Of a stretch of 64,000 nt of DNA, positions 55,537-63,861 are shown in pieces (the stretch's first letter is position 1; the number at the start of each line of letters is the position of its first letter). Where the stretch lies: assembly GCF_028688795.1 (NCBI RefSeq), contig NZ_JAQTXM010000011.1, positions 1-64,000 of the forward strand. The letters are read 5' to 3'. Under the pieces are notes generated by a model. It worked only from the letters and a program-made list of their open reading frames with translations, did not search any database and had not been told where the DNA came from. The translations under genes and the position numbers were made by a program. This stretch comes from Rhodoferax sp. Its GTDB lineage: Bacteria > Pseudomonadota > Gammaproteobacteria > Burkholderiales > Burkholderiaceae_C.

Positions 55537-56811
55537 ATGTCTCTCATGTTCGCAAACCAGTTGACCAGCATGGCGCGCTCGATGGGGCTTTCCGCCGTGA
55601 TGCGTACGGCCGGCGTTTTGACCCGCCTGCTGCCCATTTCACAACCCACCCTGATGGTTGGCCCTGGTGCCAGCGCCCGTCTTGGCCAAGCCATCAATGA
55701 CTTCTGCCACCACAAGGTATTGATCGTGACTGACGCTGCCATTACCCAACTGGGGTTGACTGCGCCACTGACGCAGGCGTTAAGCGCAGGGGGTACCCGC
55801 TTCGTGGTGTTTGATGCGATCACCGCCGACGCACCGGTTGAACAAATTGAACAGGGCGTGGCTTTCTTCAATGCCGAGGGTTGCGACGCCATCGTGGCCG
55901 TTGGCGGCGGCTCTGCCATGGATGCCGCCAAGACCATGGCGCTGGCCGTGGCCAACCACAAACACCCGCGTGAGTTGGTCGGCTACTTTAAGGGCTGGCG
56001 CGCACCCATGCCGCTTTACGCCGTGCCGACCACCGCGGGCACGGGGTCAGAGGTGACCGTGGTGGCCGTGGTGTCAGACCCGGCGCACCACCGCAAGCTG
56101 GTCATTGCCGACACCCGCCTGGTGCCACGCATGGCCGCACTTGACCCAAACCTGATGCTGGGCCTGCCGGCCGACATCACGGCGGCCACCGGTATGGATG
56201 CGCTCACCCACGCCATCGAGGCCTACATTGGCCATTGGGGCACCGACTTTACCGACCGCATGGCGCTGTCGGCGGTGGGCATGATTTATGAGGCCCTGCC
56301 CGTGGCGTACGTCAATGGGCAAGATGTGGCAGCCCGCGAAAAAATGGCGCTGGCCGCCAACTACGCAGGGCAAGCGTTTACCCGCGCTAACGTTGGTTAT
56401 GTTCATGCCATTGCGCACCAGTTGGGTGGTCTGTACCACACGCCGCACGGGCTGGCCAATGCCATCATGTTGCCGCATGTGCTGCGGTTTTTGAGCCCTG
56501 CCATCACAGCCAAACTTGCGGCCTTGGCCCGGCATGCCAAGGTGGGCAAAAAGAATGATTCTGAAGCCGTGCTGGCGCAGAAATTTCTGGACTCTGTGGT
56601 TGCCATGAACGCCCGCCTGGGCATTCCCGCCACGCTGGAGGCACTGCGCGAAAAAGACATTTCAGCGCTGGCACATGCCGCCTGCCATGAAGCCGATGTC
56701 AACTACCCGGTGCCGCGCTACATGTCGCAAGCCGACTGCGAGGCGGTGATTCGCCTGGTGTTGCCTAAGGGCTCAAAACCAAAACCCAGGGTGCGCAAAA
56801 AAGCAGCGTGA
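55537..56811 (+). CDS. Iron-type alcohol dehydrogenase
   Basis: 424 aa; RBS GGAGG just before the ATG. Group III metal-dependent ADH: NAD site VAVGGGSAMDAAKTMALAV, PTTAGTGSEVTVVAVV, and metal ligands in TGMDALTHAIEAYIG and HAIAHQLGGLYHTPHGLANAIMLP. The C-terminal tail is basic (KPKPRVRKKAA). It is divergent from the acyl-ACP-reductase-like gene; together they could turn a fatty acyl group into aldehyde and alcohol. Substrate chain length is not set by sequence. Confidence 0.88.
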   Translation: MSLMFANQLTSMARSMGLSAVMRTAGVLTRLLPISQPTLMVGPGASARLGQAINDFCHHKVLIVTDAAITQLGLTAPLTQALSAGGTRFVVFDAITADAPVEQIEQGVAFFNAEGCDAIVAVGGGSAMDAAKTMALAVANHKHPRELVGYFKGWRAPMPLYAVPTTAGTGSEVTVVAVVSDPAHHRKLVIADTRLVPRMAALDPNLMLGLPADITAATGMDALTHAIEAYIGHWGTDFTDRMALSAVGMIYEALPVAYVNGQDVAAREKMALAANYAGQAFTRANVGYVHAIAHQLGGLYHTPHGLANAIMLPHVLRFLSPAITAKLAALARHAKVGKKNDSEAVLAQKFLDSVVAMNARLGIPATLEALREKDISALAHAACHEADVNYPVPRYMSQADCEAVIRLVLPKGSKPKPRVRKKAA

Positions 56812-56832
56812 ACTTGCCTGCGCGATGACAAC

Positions 56833-57300
56833 TCAGCGGGTGAAGCGTTGGTTCACCCTGTACGACGTGGTGGCACCAGCCACTGGCACTAAGGCGAGCA
56901 ACTCGCCAGCGCGCAGCATTAGCCCGCCTTGGGTGGTTCCGCCATTCACAGAATCCCGCGCAACGTCCACATTGCCACCCGCGTAGGCGAGCGTGGTCAG
57001 GGTCTTGCCGCCTTCGATGTAGAGGGTTCGAACGACACCACTGCCCGTAAACACAAAGGGCGCGACGGAAAGCGTGGACGTAGCGGGGTCGACATTGGCC
57101 AGGATCGTGGACCCATCTTGCAAAATGACCGAGACATTGGGCAAGGTCGCCCCATACTGCACGGTCTCCTGTGCCTTGCCAAAGCTGCCGATGGCCACCA
57201 AGGCACCGGTGCAATCGGCATTGGCAAAGCGCCAAGGAACTGAAAAGAGGGCAAAAGGTATTTGGTGCAAGGGCGGATATTTTGGGGTCCTTGGGGTCAA
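56833..57300 (-). CDS. Hypothetical protein, possibly a gene remnant
   Basis: 155-codon frame beginning with a TTG and without any ATG before the last third. It is rich in Gly, Thr and Val (VFTGSGVVRTLYIEGGKTLTTL, ATTSYRVNQRFTR), which suggests a beta-rich surface or structural protein. I do not recognise it. The lack of a good start or ribosome site suggests a 5'-truncated remnant. It is convergent with the alcohol dehydrogenase gene. Confidence 0.35.
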   Translation of the reverse strand: MTPRTPKYPPLHQIPFALFSVPWRFANADCTGALVAIGSFGKAQETVQYGATLPNVSVILQDGSTILANVDPATSTLSVAPFVFTGSGVVRTLYIEGGKTLTTLAYAGGNVDVARDSVNGGTTQGGLMLRAGELLALVPVAGATTSYRVNQRFTR

Positions 57301-57326
57301 TGGAATGTGTTCTGAATCATGGTAGT

Positions 57327-57352
57327 CACAGGCAGGTAACCACCTGTCTGTG
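57327..57352. terminator. Stem-loop downstream of bactofilin
   Basis: cacaggcaggt-aacc-acctgtctgtg forms an 11-bp stem with one G-T pair and a 4-base loop. It lies 41 bases past the bactofilin stop. There is no T-run, so termination is uncertain. Confidence 0.45.
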
Positions 57353-57392
57353 CGTCAGCCAACATTGACACCTGTGCACCCAAGGCCCAGCC

Positions 57393-57947
57393 TCAGGCGG
57401 CCATACTCAAAACCGGCTTTTCGGCGCTGCTGGGTCTGGCGCTGTGCGCTGCACCAAACTGGATGTCGCCGGTGAGCTGCCCACCTTCTTCTATTACCAC
57501 TTTGCCGTAGCGAATTTTGCCGGTGACCTTGCCGGTTGCGTAGATCACCAGTTTCTGGCGCACGGTCAAATTGCCATCAAATTGCCCATGAATCTCGGCA
57601 ATGTCGATTTCGGCAGAACCCTTGAAGGCACCTTGCTCGGCGATTTCCATGACGCGCGAATCCATGGTGGCCTCCACCAAGCCTTCAACCACCAGTGTGT
57701 CGCAATCGGTGATTTCCACCCCTTTGAGCTTGATGTTGGGGCCAACAATGAGCTTGCTGCCGCCAGCTGTGGCTGGTGCGCTGGCGCTGCCAACAACACC
57801 CATCGCCGCACTTGTCGGGCTGGGTGTTTGGGGCGCAGGCGTGTTGCTTGTTGCACCATAACCTGTGGTTTGCGGCAAAGGCACCACATGGCGGGCCTCG
57901 GTACTGGGTGTTTCGCGTTTGTTGAAAAAGTTGGGGGAAATGGCCAT
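57393..57947 (-). CDS. Bactofilin
   Basis: 184 aa from the ATG at 57947 with RBS CAAGGAGAA. A Pro/Thr/Ala-rich N-terminal tail (about 1-75) leads into a repetitive beta-helix: IKLKGVEITDCDTLVVEGLVEATM, GAFKGSAEIDIAEIHGQFDGNLTVRQKLVIYATGKVTGKIRYGKVVIEEGGQLTGDI. This is the bactofilin (DUF583) domain, which forms filaments that organise cell shape or polar machinery. It is monocistronic; its usual peptidase partner is absent. Confidence 0.9.
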   Translation of the reverse strand: MAISPNFFNKRETPSTEARHVVPLPQTTGYGATSNTPAPQTPSPTSAAMGVVGSASAPATAGGSKLIVGPNIKLKGVEITDCDTLVVEGLVEATMDSRVMEIAEQGAFKGSAEIDIAEIHGQFDGNLTVRQKLVIYATGKVTGKIRYGKVVIEEGGQLTGDIQFGAAHSARPSSAEKPVLSMAA

Positions 57948-58205
57948 GAGTTCTCCTTGATAAAACGCCAGCTTAAAGGCGATGGCCGGACAAGTCGCCA
58001 CTGAAAATGCAAGTTCTGTAACAGAATGAATTTCCGCAGCGCCGGTTTACGCTTGCCCGATTTGCCTAAGCGCGGCAATTGCCTACAGCAGACCGACGTG
58101 CTGGCGCTGGCCACGCTTTGAGGCCCAAGGCCCAATTCGCCAGGTGTTGCCCGATGGCTGCAGCCCATGACAAGGGCCATGGTAGCGGCGTATTTACGCT
58201 ACGTA

Positions 58206-58265
58206 TTACATAGCTGCTACCGCATGTAAATAAAGGGCTGCAGGCCAATATTACTTAAAAATTAG
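58206..58265 (-). repeat. Dispersed AT-rich repeat, copy 10
   Basis: tacatagctgctaccgcatg, then aaataaagggctgcaggcca and atattacttaaaaat. It occupies part of the 373-base gap (57948-58320) between bactofilin and the next gene; the rest of that gap shows nothing recognisable. Confidence 0.72.
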
Positions 58266-58320
58266 CGGCAACTAAAGCCGCACCCTTGTAGTCATGGCAC
58301 ATGGCCAACTGCGGCCAGGT

Positions 58321-58716
58321 TTACTGCGCCGGCGTCACGATGACGCTTTCCCGTAACAGGCCACCGGCCTGCGTGCCCCGGCTGACATCGCCCTCGCCGA
58401 GGATGCGCGCCTCACAGGCCTGACGGTCACTACCAGTGTGATCCTGACAGCGCTGCAGCGCATTTTGTTGGTACTGGCTTGGCGCGTTCACCAGATGGCC
58501 CTTTATGGCCTCGGCCAAGGCACTGCCAGCTTCGCGCCGACAGGTGGCGGGCGACTGGTTGGACTGTCCGCTGTTGCACACCGCCATGTCATGGCGGTAC
58601 CGCGCCAGCGCTGGGTCGGACGGATTGGGCTGGCTAGCCTGCGCACCGGTCAGGCAGGCCAAGGTTGTCGCTACCGCCAGGGCAAGGTGACGAAGAGGTA
58701 TCAATGTAGGCGTCAT
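58321..58716 (-). CDS. Small secreted Cys-containing hypothetical protein
   Basis: 131 aa from the ATG at 58716 (MTPTLIPLRHLALAVATTLACLTGAQA is a signal peptide). The mature part has four Cys in CNSGQSNQSPATC and CQDHTGSDRQAC, spaced like a small disulfide-linked helical hairpin, and ends in an unstructured GDVSRGTQAGG tail. Similar short periplasmic proteins occur in Burkholderiales but I cannot name a function. Confidence 0.65.
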   Translation of the reverse strand: MTPTLIPLRHLALAVATTLACLTGAQASQPNPSDPALARYRHDMAVCNSGQSNQSPATCRREAGSALAEAIKGHLVNAPSQYQQNALQRCQDHTGSDRQACEARILGEGDVSRGTQAGGLLRESVIVTPAQ

Positions 58717-58893
58717 AGAGGGCTTTCTGAAAGGTCGGGTGGCTGAAAGCATGGAAAAACCACGCGATGCGCCCTTCAATTCAAGCGCGCCACTCCAGAC
58801 TAAGCCTCCCAGCGACGGCTGTCGGTGCGCTCACGCACGCAAGCAGCGAAGCGGCACATCAACCCCAAATGCACCGGTCAGGGGTGTGCTATT

Positions 58894-59331
58894 TCACGGA
58901 CGCAAGTAAACATAGCCTTCGCGCGCCTGAAGCCGGGCCACTTCAGCCACACCAGAGGGCACGATCTTGGCTTCCATGACCACGCGGTTTGGGTCAATTT
59001 TGCGTGACGTCAAGGTGTTGTTGCACACCCGGAATTCCACACCTTGATTGGCCAGATCAGCAATCGCACCTGCAAAGGGTTGGTCCATCTGATTGGTCGC
59101 GTTTTGCAACAAAAAGTCAATGCCCAGACCATGCGCCACCACCACGATCTTCGCCTTGGGGTCAGCTGCCAAGTGGTTGCGAATGTTGGCCATGGCACGC
59201 GAGGCCTGCGGGATACCTTCGCTCATGTGGTAGACGGTTTTGATGACATCGTCAGCAGCTTGCGCCTGAAAAGACGTGGCCATCAGCAGTGCCAGCATGG
59301 CGGCCTTAAGGGTTAACAGAAACTTGAACAT
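58894..59331 (-). CDS. Secreted DsrE-family protein
   Basis: 145 aa; RBS AGGAGA. Signal peptide MFKFLLTLKAAMLALLMATSFQAQA, then a DsrE/DsrF-like fold: VYHMSEGIPQASRAMANIRNHLAADPKAKIVVVAHGLGIDFLL and VEFRVCNNTLTSRKI (the single Cys lies where sulfur-carrier members keep theirs). Such proteins bind or relay sulfur, or act in periplasmic sulfur stress. A 7-bp inverted repeat in its upstream region may be an operator. Confidence 0.8.
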   Translation of the reverse strand: MFKFLLTLKAAMLALLMATSFQAQAADDVIKTVYHMSEGIPQASRAMANIRNHLAADPKAKIVVVAHGLGIDFLLQNATNQMDQPFAGAIADLANQGVEFRVCNNTLTSRKIDPNRVVMEAKIVPSGVAEVARLQAREGYVYLRP

Positions 59332-59358
59332 GTTTATCTCCTGTGAAGTATTGATATA

Positions 59359-59378
59359 AATTAAGCAAACACTTAATT
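59359..59378. promoter_or_regulatory. AT-rich inverted repeat upstream of the DsrE-like gene
   Basis: aattaag-caaaca-cttaatt, a perfect 7-bp inverted repeat with a 6-base spacer, 28 bases upstream of the start codon. Position and symmetry fit a repressor operator, for example of an ArsR-type sulfur sensor, but no regulator gene is adjacent. Confidence 0.5.
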
Positions 59379-59481
59379 GTCGGGTCAGACCAGCAAAACG
59401 CTACAGGGATTACCCGTGGTGAACTGGCCCCGTCAGTGTCAAATTAAATGCAAACAGCCCGGTGAAGCAGGAAAGGCGTTA

Positions 59482-61161
59482 TCAGGCCGCAGCCAAAGCC
59501 GCTTTACGAATGCCATCCAGCGTGCTGGTCGGCGTGATGGCCTGCGCGTCCAGCAGGCAATGCAGGATGGCTGGTTTGCCGCTGGCCCGGGCGCGTGCCA
59601 GCGCCGGGGCAAACTCTGCGGTGGTGGTGACGCGTTCCCCATGCCCGCCAAACACCTGGGCGTAACCACAGAAGTCGGGGTTTTTAAGCTGGGTGGCGCT
59701 GACACGTCCCGGGTAATGGCGCTCCTGATGCATGCGGATGGTGCCAAACATGGCGTTGTCCAGCAGCACCACAATGATCGGCAGACCGTATTGCACGGCA
59801 GTGGCAAATTCCTGGCCGTGCATCATGAAGTCGCCGTCGCCAGCAAACACCACCACCTCACGTTGCGGCCACAGGCGCTTGGCCCCCACACCAGCGGGCA
59901 GGCCGTAACCCATGGAGCCGCTGGTGGGGGCCAACTGGCTGGCGTAAGTGGTGAACGGCCAGAAGCGGTGCACCCAGGTGGCAAAGTTACCGGCACCGTT
60001 GCAAAAAATGGTGTCTGCAGGCAACACCTCACGCAGGTGTTGCATCACCTCGCCCATTTGCAGCGGGCCGGGAATGCGGATCGGGGCCGGGTCGCTCCAG
60101 CGCAGGTAGTCTTCGCGCGCCGCGAGGGTCTCGGCCGTCCAGGCTACCGGGGCCGTGGGGTGCAACGTGGACACGGCTTGGGCGAAGGCTTGCGGTGTGG
60201 CGTGAATCGACTGGGCGGCGCGGTACAGCTTGCCCAACTCATCTGCATCGGCATGCACATGCACCAACGCTTGCTGCGGCGTGGGAATACCCAGCAGTTC
60301 GTACCCCTGCGACGGCACCTCGGACAGGCGCCCGCCGACCAGCAACACCAGGTCAGACTGGCGGATGCGCGCCAGCAAACGCGGGTTGGCACCCAGCCCC
60401 AGGTCACCCGCATAAGACGTGTGCTTGGCGCTGAACAACATCTGCCGACGAAACGAGCAATACACCGGCAGTGAAAAGGCTTCGGCAAAAGCCGTGAACT
60501 GCTGCACCGCCGCCTCTGACCAGCGGCTGCCCCCCAGGATGACGACCGGGCGCTGCGCTTTGGCCAAACGGTCTTGCAGCTCAGCCAGTTGTGCGGCACC
60601 GGGATGGGTTTCGGTCACCGCATACGGCAGGGCATCGGCCACACTTGCCGCCTCGGTCAGCATGTCTTCCGACAGGGCAATCACCACCGGGCCGGGTCGC
60701 CCTGAGGTGGCCACATGGAAGGCCCGCGACACCAATTCGGGCAGGCGTTTGGCGTCGTCAACCTGCACCACCCACTTGGCCATGGTGCCAAATACCGCGC
60801 TGTAATCCAGTTCCTGAAAGGCCTCCCGGCCCAGCGCGCCGCGCGCCACCTGGCCAACAAACAGCAGCAGCGGGGTAGAGTCCTGATGCGCAATGTGCAC
60901 ACCCGCTGTGGCGTTGGTGGCACCGGGGCCACGCGTGACAAAGCAGATGCCGGGTCGCCCGGTGAGCTTGCCTTGGGCTTCGGCCATCATGGCTGCGCCG
61001 CCTTCCTGGCGACACACGGAGACCGCAATCGACGCGTCGTGCAGGGCATCCAGCACCGCCAGAAAACTCTCGCCTGGGACACAAAACAACTGCTGCACGC
61101 CGTGAACAATGAGTTGGTCAACCAGGATCTGGCCGCCGGTACGAGAAGAAATCGTGGTCAA
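59482..61161 (-). CDS. Thiamine-diphosphate-dependent enzyme (acetolactate-synthase-like)
   Basis: About 559 aa from a TTG at 61161, four bases after the aldehyde dehydrogenase stop; the track's 615-aa version would start inside that gene. VPGESFLAVLDALHD contains the catalytic Glu; GPGATNATAGVHIAHQDSTP and the TPP motif FAGDGDFMMHGQEFATAVQYGLPIIVVLLDN follow. It belongs to the large ALS/benzoylformate decarboxylase group. No small ALS subunit follows, so it is unlikely to be the biosynthetic IlvB. It is co-transcribed with an ALDH7-type gene; probable role is in amino-acid or 2-oxoacid catabolism. Confidence 0.8.
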   Translation of the reverse strand: MTTISSRTGGQILVDQLIVHGVQQLFCVPGESFLAVLDALHDASIAVSVCRQEGGAAMMAEAQGKLTGRPGICFVTRGPGATNATAGVHIAHQDSTPLLLFVGQVARGALGREAFQELDYSAVFGTMAKWVVQVDDAKRLPELVSRAFHVATSGRPGPVVIALSEDMLTEAASVADALPYAVTETHPGAAQLAELQDRLAKAQRPVVILGGSRWSEAAVQQFTAFAEAFSLPVYCSFRRQMLFSAKHTSYAGDLGLGANPRLLARIRQSDLVLLVGGRLSEVPSQGYELLGIPTPQQALVHVHADADELGKLYRAAQSIHATPQAFAQAVSTLHPTAPVAWTAETLAAREDYLRWSDPAPIRIPGPLQMGEVMQHLREVLPADTIFCNGAGNFATWVHRFWPFTTYASQLAPTSGSMGYGLPAGVGAKRLWPQREVVVFAGDGDFMMHGQEFATAVQYGLPIIVVLLDNAMFGTIRMHQERHYPGRVSATQLKNPDFCGYAQVFGGHGERVTTTAEFAPALARARASGKPAILHCLLDAQAITPTSTLDGIRKAALAAA

Positions 61162-61165
61162 GGTC

Positions 61166-62698
61166 TTATTCCCCGATGTCAAAAGACACACCTTGCGCCA
61201 GTGGCAGCGCAGTGGAATAGTTGATGGTGTTGGTGGCGCGGCGCATATAGGCCTTCCAACTGTCTGAGCCAGACTCGCGGCCACCGCCGGTTTCTTTTTC
61301 ACCGCCAAAAGCGCCGCCAATTTCGGCACCGCTGGGGCCGATATTCACGTTGGCAATGCCGCAGTCTGACCCGCTGCTGGCCATGAAGCGCTCGGCTTCG
61401 CGCATGTTCAGCGTGAAGATGGACGACGACAGACCTGCGCCCACGGCGTTGTGCCAGTCAATCGCCTGCGCCAGGGATTGGTAACGCACCACGTACAGGA
61501 TGGGCGCAAAGGTTTCACGCAGCACCGGGCCAGCATGGTCGTGCAACTCGACCAGCGCCGGGCGCACATAAAACGCATCGGCACTGGCAATGCCGTCCAC
61601 ACGTGTGCCGCCGTGCACCGTGGCACCCAGGGCACGACTCTCATCCAGCGCATTTTGCATGCCTTCAAACGCGGCACGGTCAATCAGCGGCCCCACCAGC
61701 GTGCCCGGCGTGCGCGGGTCACCCACCTGCACCTTGGCATATACCTTGGCCAGTTGGGGCACCAGCGTGTCGTACACGCTGTCATGCACAAACAAACGAC
61801 GCAGCGTGGTGCAGCGCTGGCCGGCCGTGCCCATGGCAGCAAAGGCAATGCCGCGCAGGGTCAGGTCCAGATCGGCCGAGGGGGTCACGATGGCGGCGTT
61901 GTTGCCCCCCAGCTCCAAAATCGCACGGGCAAAACGGCTCGCCAGACGGGGCGCCACGGCGCGGCCCATGGCGGTCGAACCTGTAGCCGACAGCACCTTC
62001 ACGTGGGGGTCGTCTACCAGCACCTCACCAATGTCGCGTTGGCCAATCAGCAGTTCCAACAAGCCTTCAGGTGCGTCACCAAAACGCGCCAGCGCACGTT
62101 TGGCAATCGCCAGAGTCGCCAAGGCGGTGAGCGGCGTCTTTTCAGACGGTTTCCAGACCACCGAATCGCCACACACCAGCGCCAGCGCCGCGTTCCAGCA
62201 CCACACCGCCACAGGAAAATTGAAGGCTGAGATCACGCCACACACGCCCAGCGGGTGCCAGGTTTCCATCATGCGGTGCTCGGCACGTTCGGTGGCAATG
62301 GTCATGCCGTACAACTGGCGCGACAGGCCCACGGCAAAGTCGCAGATGTCGATCATCTCTTGCACCTCGCCCGCGCCCTCAGATGGCACCTTGCCCGCTT
62401 CCAGTGTTACCAACAAACCCAGATCGACCTTGGCCGCGCGCAGCTCTTCGCCTAACAGACGCACCAGCTCACCCCGGCGCGGCGCGGGCACATCACGCCA
62501 AACCAGAAAGGCCGCCTGGGCGCGAGCGATGGCCCGCGTGGCTTCTGCCGCCGTGGTTTGCGGCAAATGGGCAATGGTGTCGCCCGTGATGGGCGAGCGC
62601 ACGGCCAGCGTGCCGCCGGTGTAAGCCGCACGCGGCACACCCAGGCGTTGCAGCAACTGGTCAACTTCGGCGGGGAGGGTGGCATTGGCTTGTGACAT
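61166..62698 (-). CDS. ALDH7-type aldehyde dehydrogenase (AmaB-like)
   Basis: About 510 aa from the ATG at 62698; the track's GTG adds 16 residues, and neither start has a clear ribosome site. WHPLGVCGVISAFNFPVAVWCWNAALALVCGDSVVWKPSEKTPL, ILELGGNNAAIV (Glu) and GTAGQRCTTLRRLFVH (Cys) are typical of the ALDH7/AmaB group, which oxidises alpha-aminoadipate semialdehyde in lysine breakdown. The C-terminus is also family-like (GGEKETGGGRESGSDSWKAYMRR). A LysR gene is divergent, 202 bases away. Confidence 0.85.
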   Translation of the reverse strand: MSQANATLPAEVDQLLQRLGVPRAAYTGGTLAVRSPITGDTIAHLPQTTAAEATRAIARAQAAFLVWRDVPAPRRGELVRLLGEELRAAKVDLGLLVTLEAGKVPSEGAGEVQEMIDICDFAVGLSRQLYGMTIATERAEHRMMETWHPLGVCGVISAFNFPVAVWCWNAALALVCGDSVVWKPSEKTPLTALATLAIAKRALARFGDAPEGLLELLIGQRDIGEVLVDDPHVKVLSATGSTAMGRAVAPRLASRFARAILELGGNNAAIVTPSADLDLTLRGIAFAAMGTAGQRCTTLRRLFVHDSVYDTLVPQLAKVYAKVQVGDPRTPGTLVGPLIDRAAFEGMQNALDESRALGATVHGGTRVDGIASADAFYVRPALVELHDHAGPVLRETFAPILYVVRYQSLAQAIDWHNAVGAGLSSSIFTLNMREAERFMASSGSDCGIANVNIGPSGAEIGGAFGGEKETGGGRESGSDSWKAYMRRATNTINYSTALPLAQGVSFDIGE

Positions 62699-62900
62699 GG
62701 CAAGGGGTAAAGGTAAAGAGACCTTGAATATCCCCGATTCCCGCACGCTTGTATAGCGAAAAATTGGAAGAACTTCATGTGAAAATGGAATGAACCAGGT
62801 CCCACATAGGTTTACCTCTGAAGGCCTCTAACGCTTTTGTCTACTGGGCTACAGACGAATCATTGATCTGTCACTTATTTATATTTCATTCCAAAGGTGC

Positions 62901-63824
62901 ATGACCATGTTTCGCAAAACTTTTCTGCCACCGGTGGCTGACCTGCTGGCTTTTGAAGCTGCCGCGCGTCATACCAGCATGTCGCGTGCGGCCGAAGAGC
63001 TGCATTTGACACAAAGCGCGGTATCACGCCAGATCCGCCAACTAGAGGGACAACTCGGCATGGCCCTGTTTCACCGCGTGCGCCAGCGCGTGGTGCTGAC
63101 CGATGCTGGCCGGGTCTACGCCTCTGACGTGCGCGCGGTGTTGCAGCAGCTTTCAGCCGCCACCCAAAAAACCATGGCCTGGTCTGACGGCGCGGGGCTG
63201 TTGAATCTGGCAGTGCTGCCCACGCTGGGGACGCGCTGGCTGATTCCCCGCCTAGGCGATTTTGCGGCACGCTACCCAGACGTGACTGTGAACATGGCCG
63301 CACGCAGCGAGCCGTTTGACTTCTCCCTGGTGCCACTGGACGCCGCCATCCACTTTGGCGCGCCACACTGGGCTGGTGCGGTATGTGAATATTTGATGCA
63401 CGAACAGGTGGTGCCACTGTGCAGCCCCGGCTACCGGGCCCAACACAGCATCACGCAGTTGCAGGACTTGGCAAGGGTCGTACTGCTGCAGCAAACCACC
63501 CGCCCTACCCAGTGGGCAGACTGGCTGGAACAGGTTGGCGCTGCTGGCGTGCATGCGTTGCGCGGGCCGCGCTTTGAGCAATTCGCCATGATCGCGCAGG
63601 CCGCAGTGTCTGGCCTGGGCGCTGCGCTGCTGCCGCGTTTTTTGGTCGAGACCGAAATTGCCTCGGGCGCGCTGGTCGAGTTGTTCCCCCAGGCATTGAC
63701 CAGCACCGACGCCTATTACTTGGTCTACCCCGAGTCGCGCGCTCAAGCGCCGCTGGTGCGCGCGTTTCGCGACTGGGTTCTGGGGCAGTGTGGGGGCGGG
63801 TTATGCTATGTATTAAATAGCTAA
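62901..63824 (+). CDS. LysR-family transcriptional regulator (GcvA-like)
   Basis: 307 aa. N-terminal HTH: LLAFEAAARHTSMSRAAEELHLTQSAVSRQIRQLEGQLG; effector domain includes LAVLPTLGTRWLIPRLGDFAARYP, the GcvA-type motif. Divergent from the ALDH7/TPP operon and likely its regulator; the 202-base gap between them should hold its site. The last six residues (CYVLNS) and the stop codon are encoded by a copy of the dispersed repeat, so the native C-terminus has been replaced or trimmed. Confidence 0.88.
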   Translation: MTMFRKTFLPPVADLLAFEAAARHTSMSRAAEELHLTQSAVSRQIRQLEGQLGMALFHRVRQRVVLTDAGRVYASDVRAVLQQLSAATQKTMAWSDGAGLLNLAVLPTLGTRWLIPRLGDFAARYPDVTVNMAARSEPFDFSLVPLDAAIHFGAPHWAGAVCEYLMHEQVVPLCSPGYRAQHSITQLQDLARVVLLQQTTRPTQWADWLEQVGAAGVHALRGPRFEQFAMIAQAAVSGLGAALLPRFLVETEIASGALVELFPQALTSTDAYYLVYPESRAQAPLVRAFRDWVLGQCGGGLCYVLNS

Positions 63825-63861
63825 TTGCGCTTGTATCAATTGGCTTATAGGATGATTTTTC
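63802..63861 (-). repeat. Dispersed AT-rich repeat, copy 11
   Basis: tatgctatgtattaaatagc, then taattgcgcttgtatcaatt and ggcttataggatgattttt. It overlaps the last codons and stop of the LysR gene and reaches the ubiD stop on the other strand. Confidence 0.7.

Noticed and set aside
59377-60474. 365-aa plus-strand frame opposite the TPP enzyme gene
   Set aside because: Gly/His/Gln-rich shadow; the opposite strand has clear TPP motifs.
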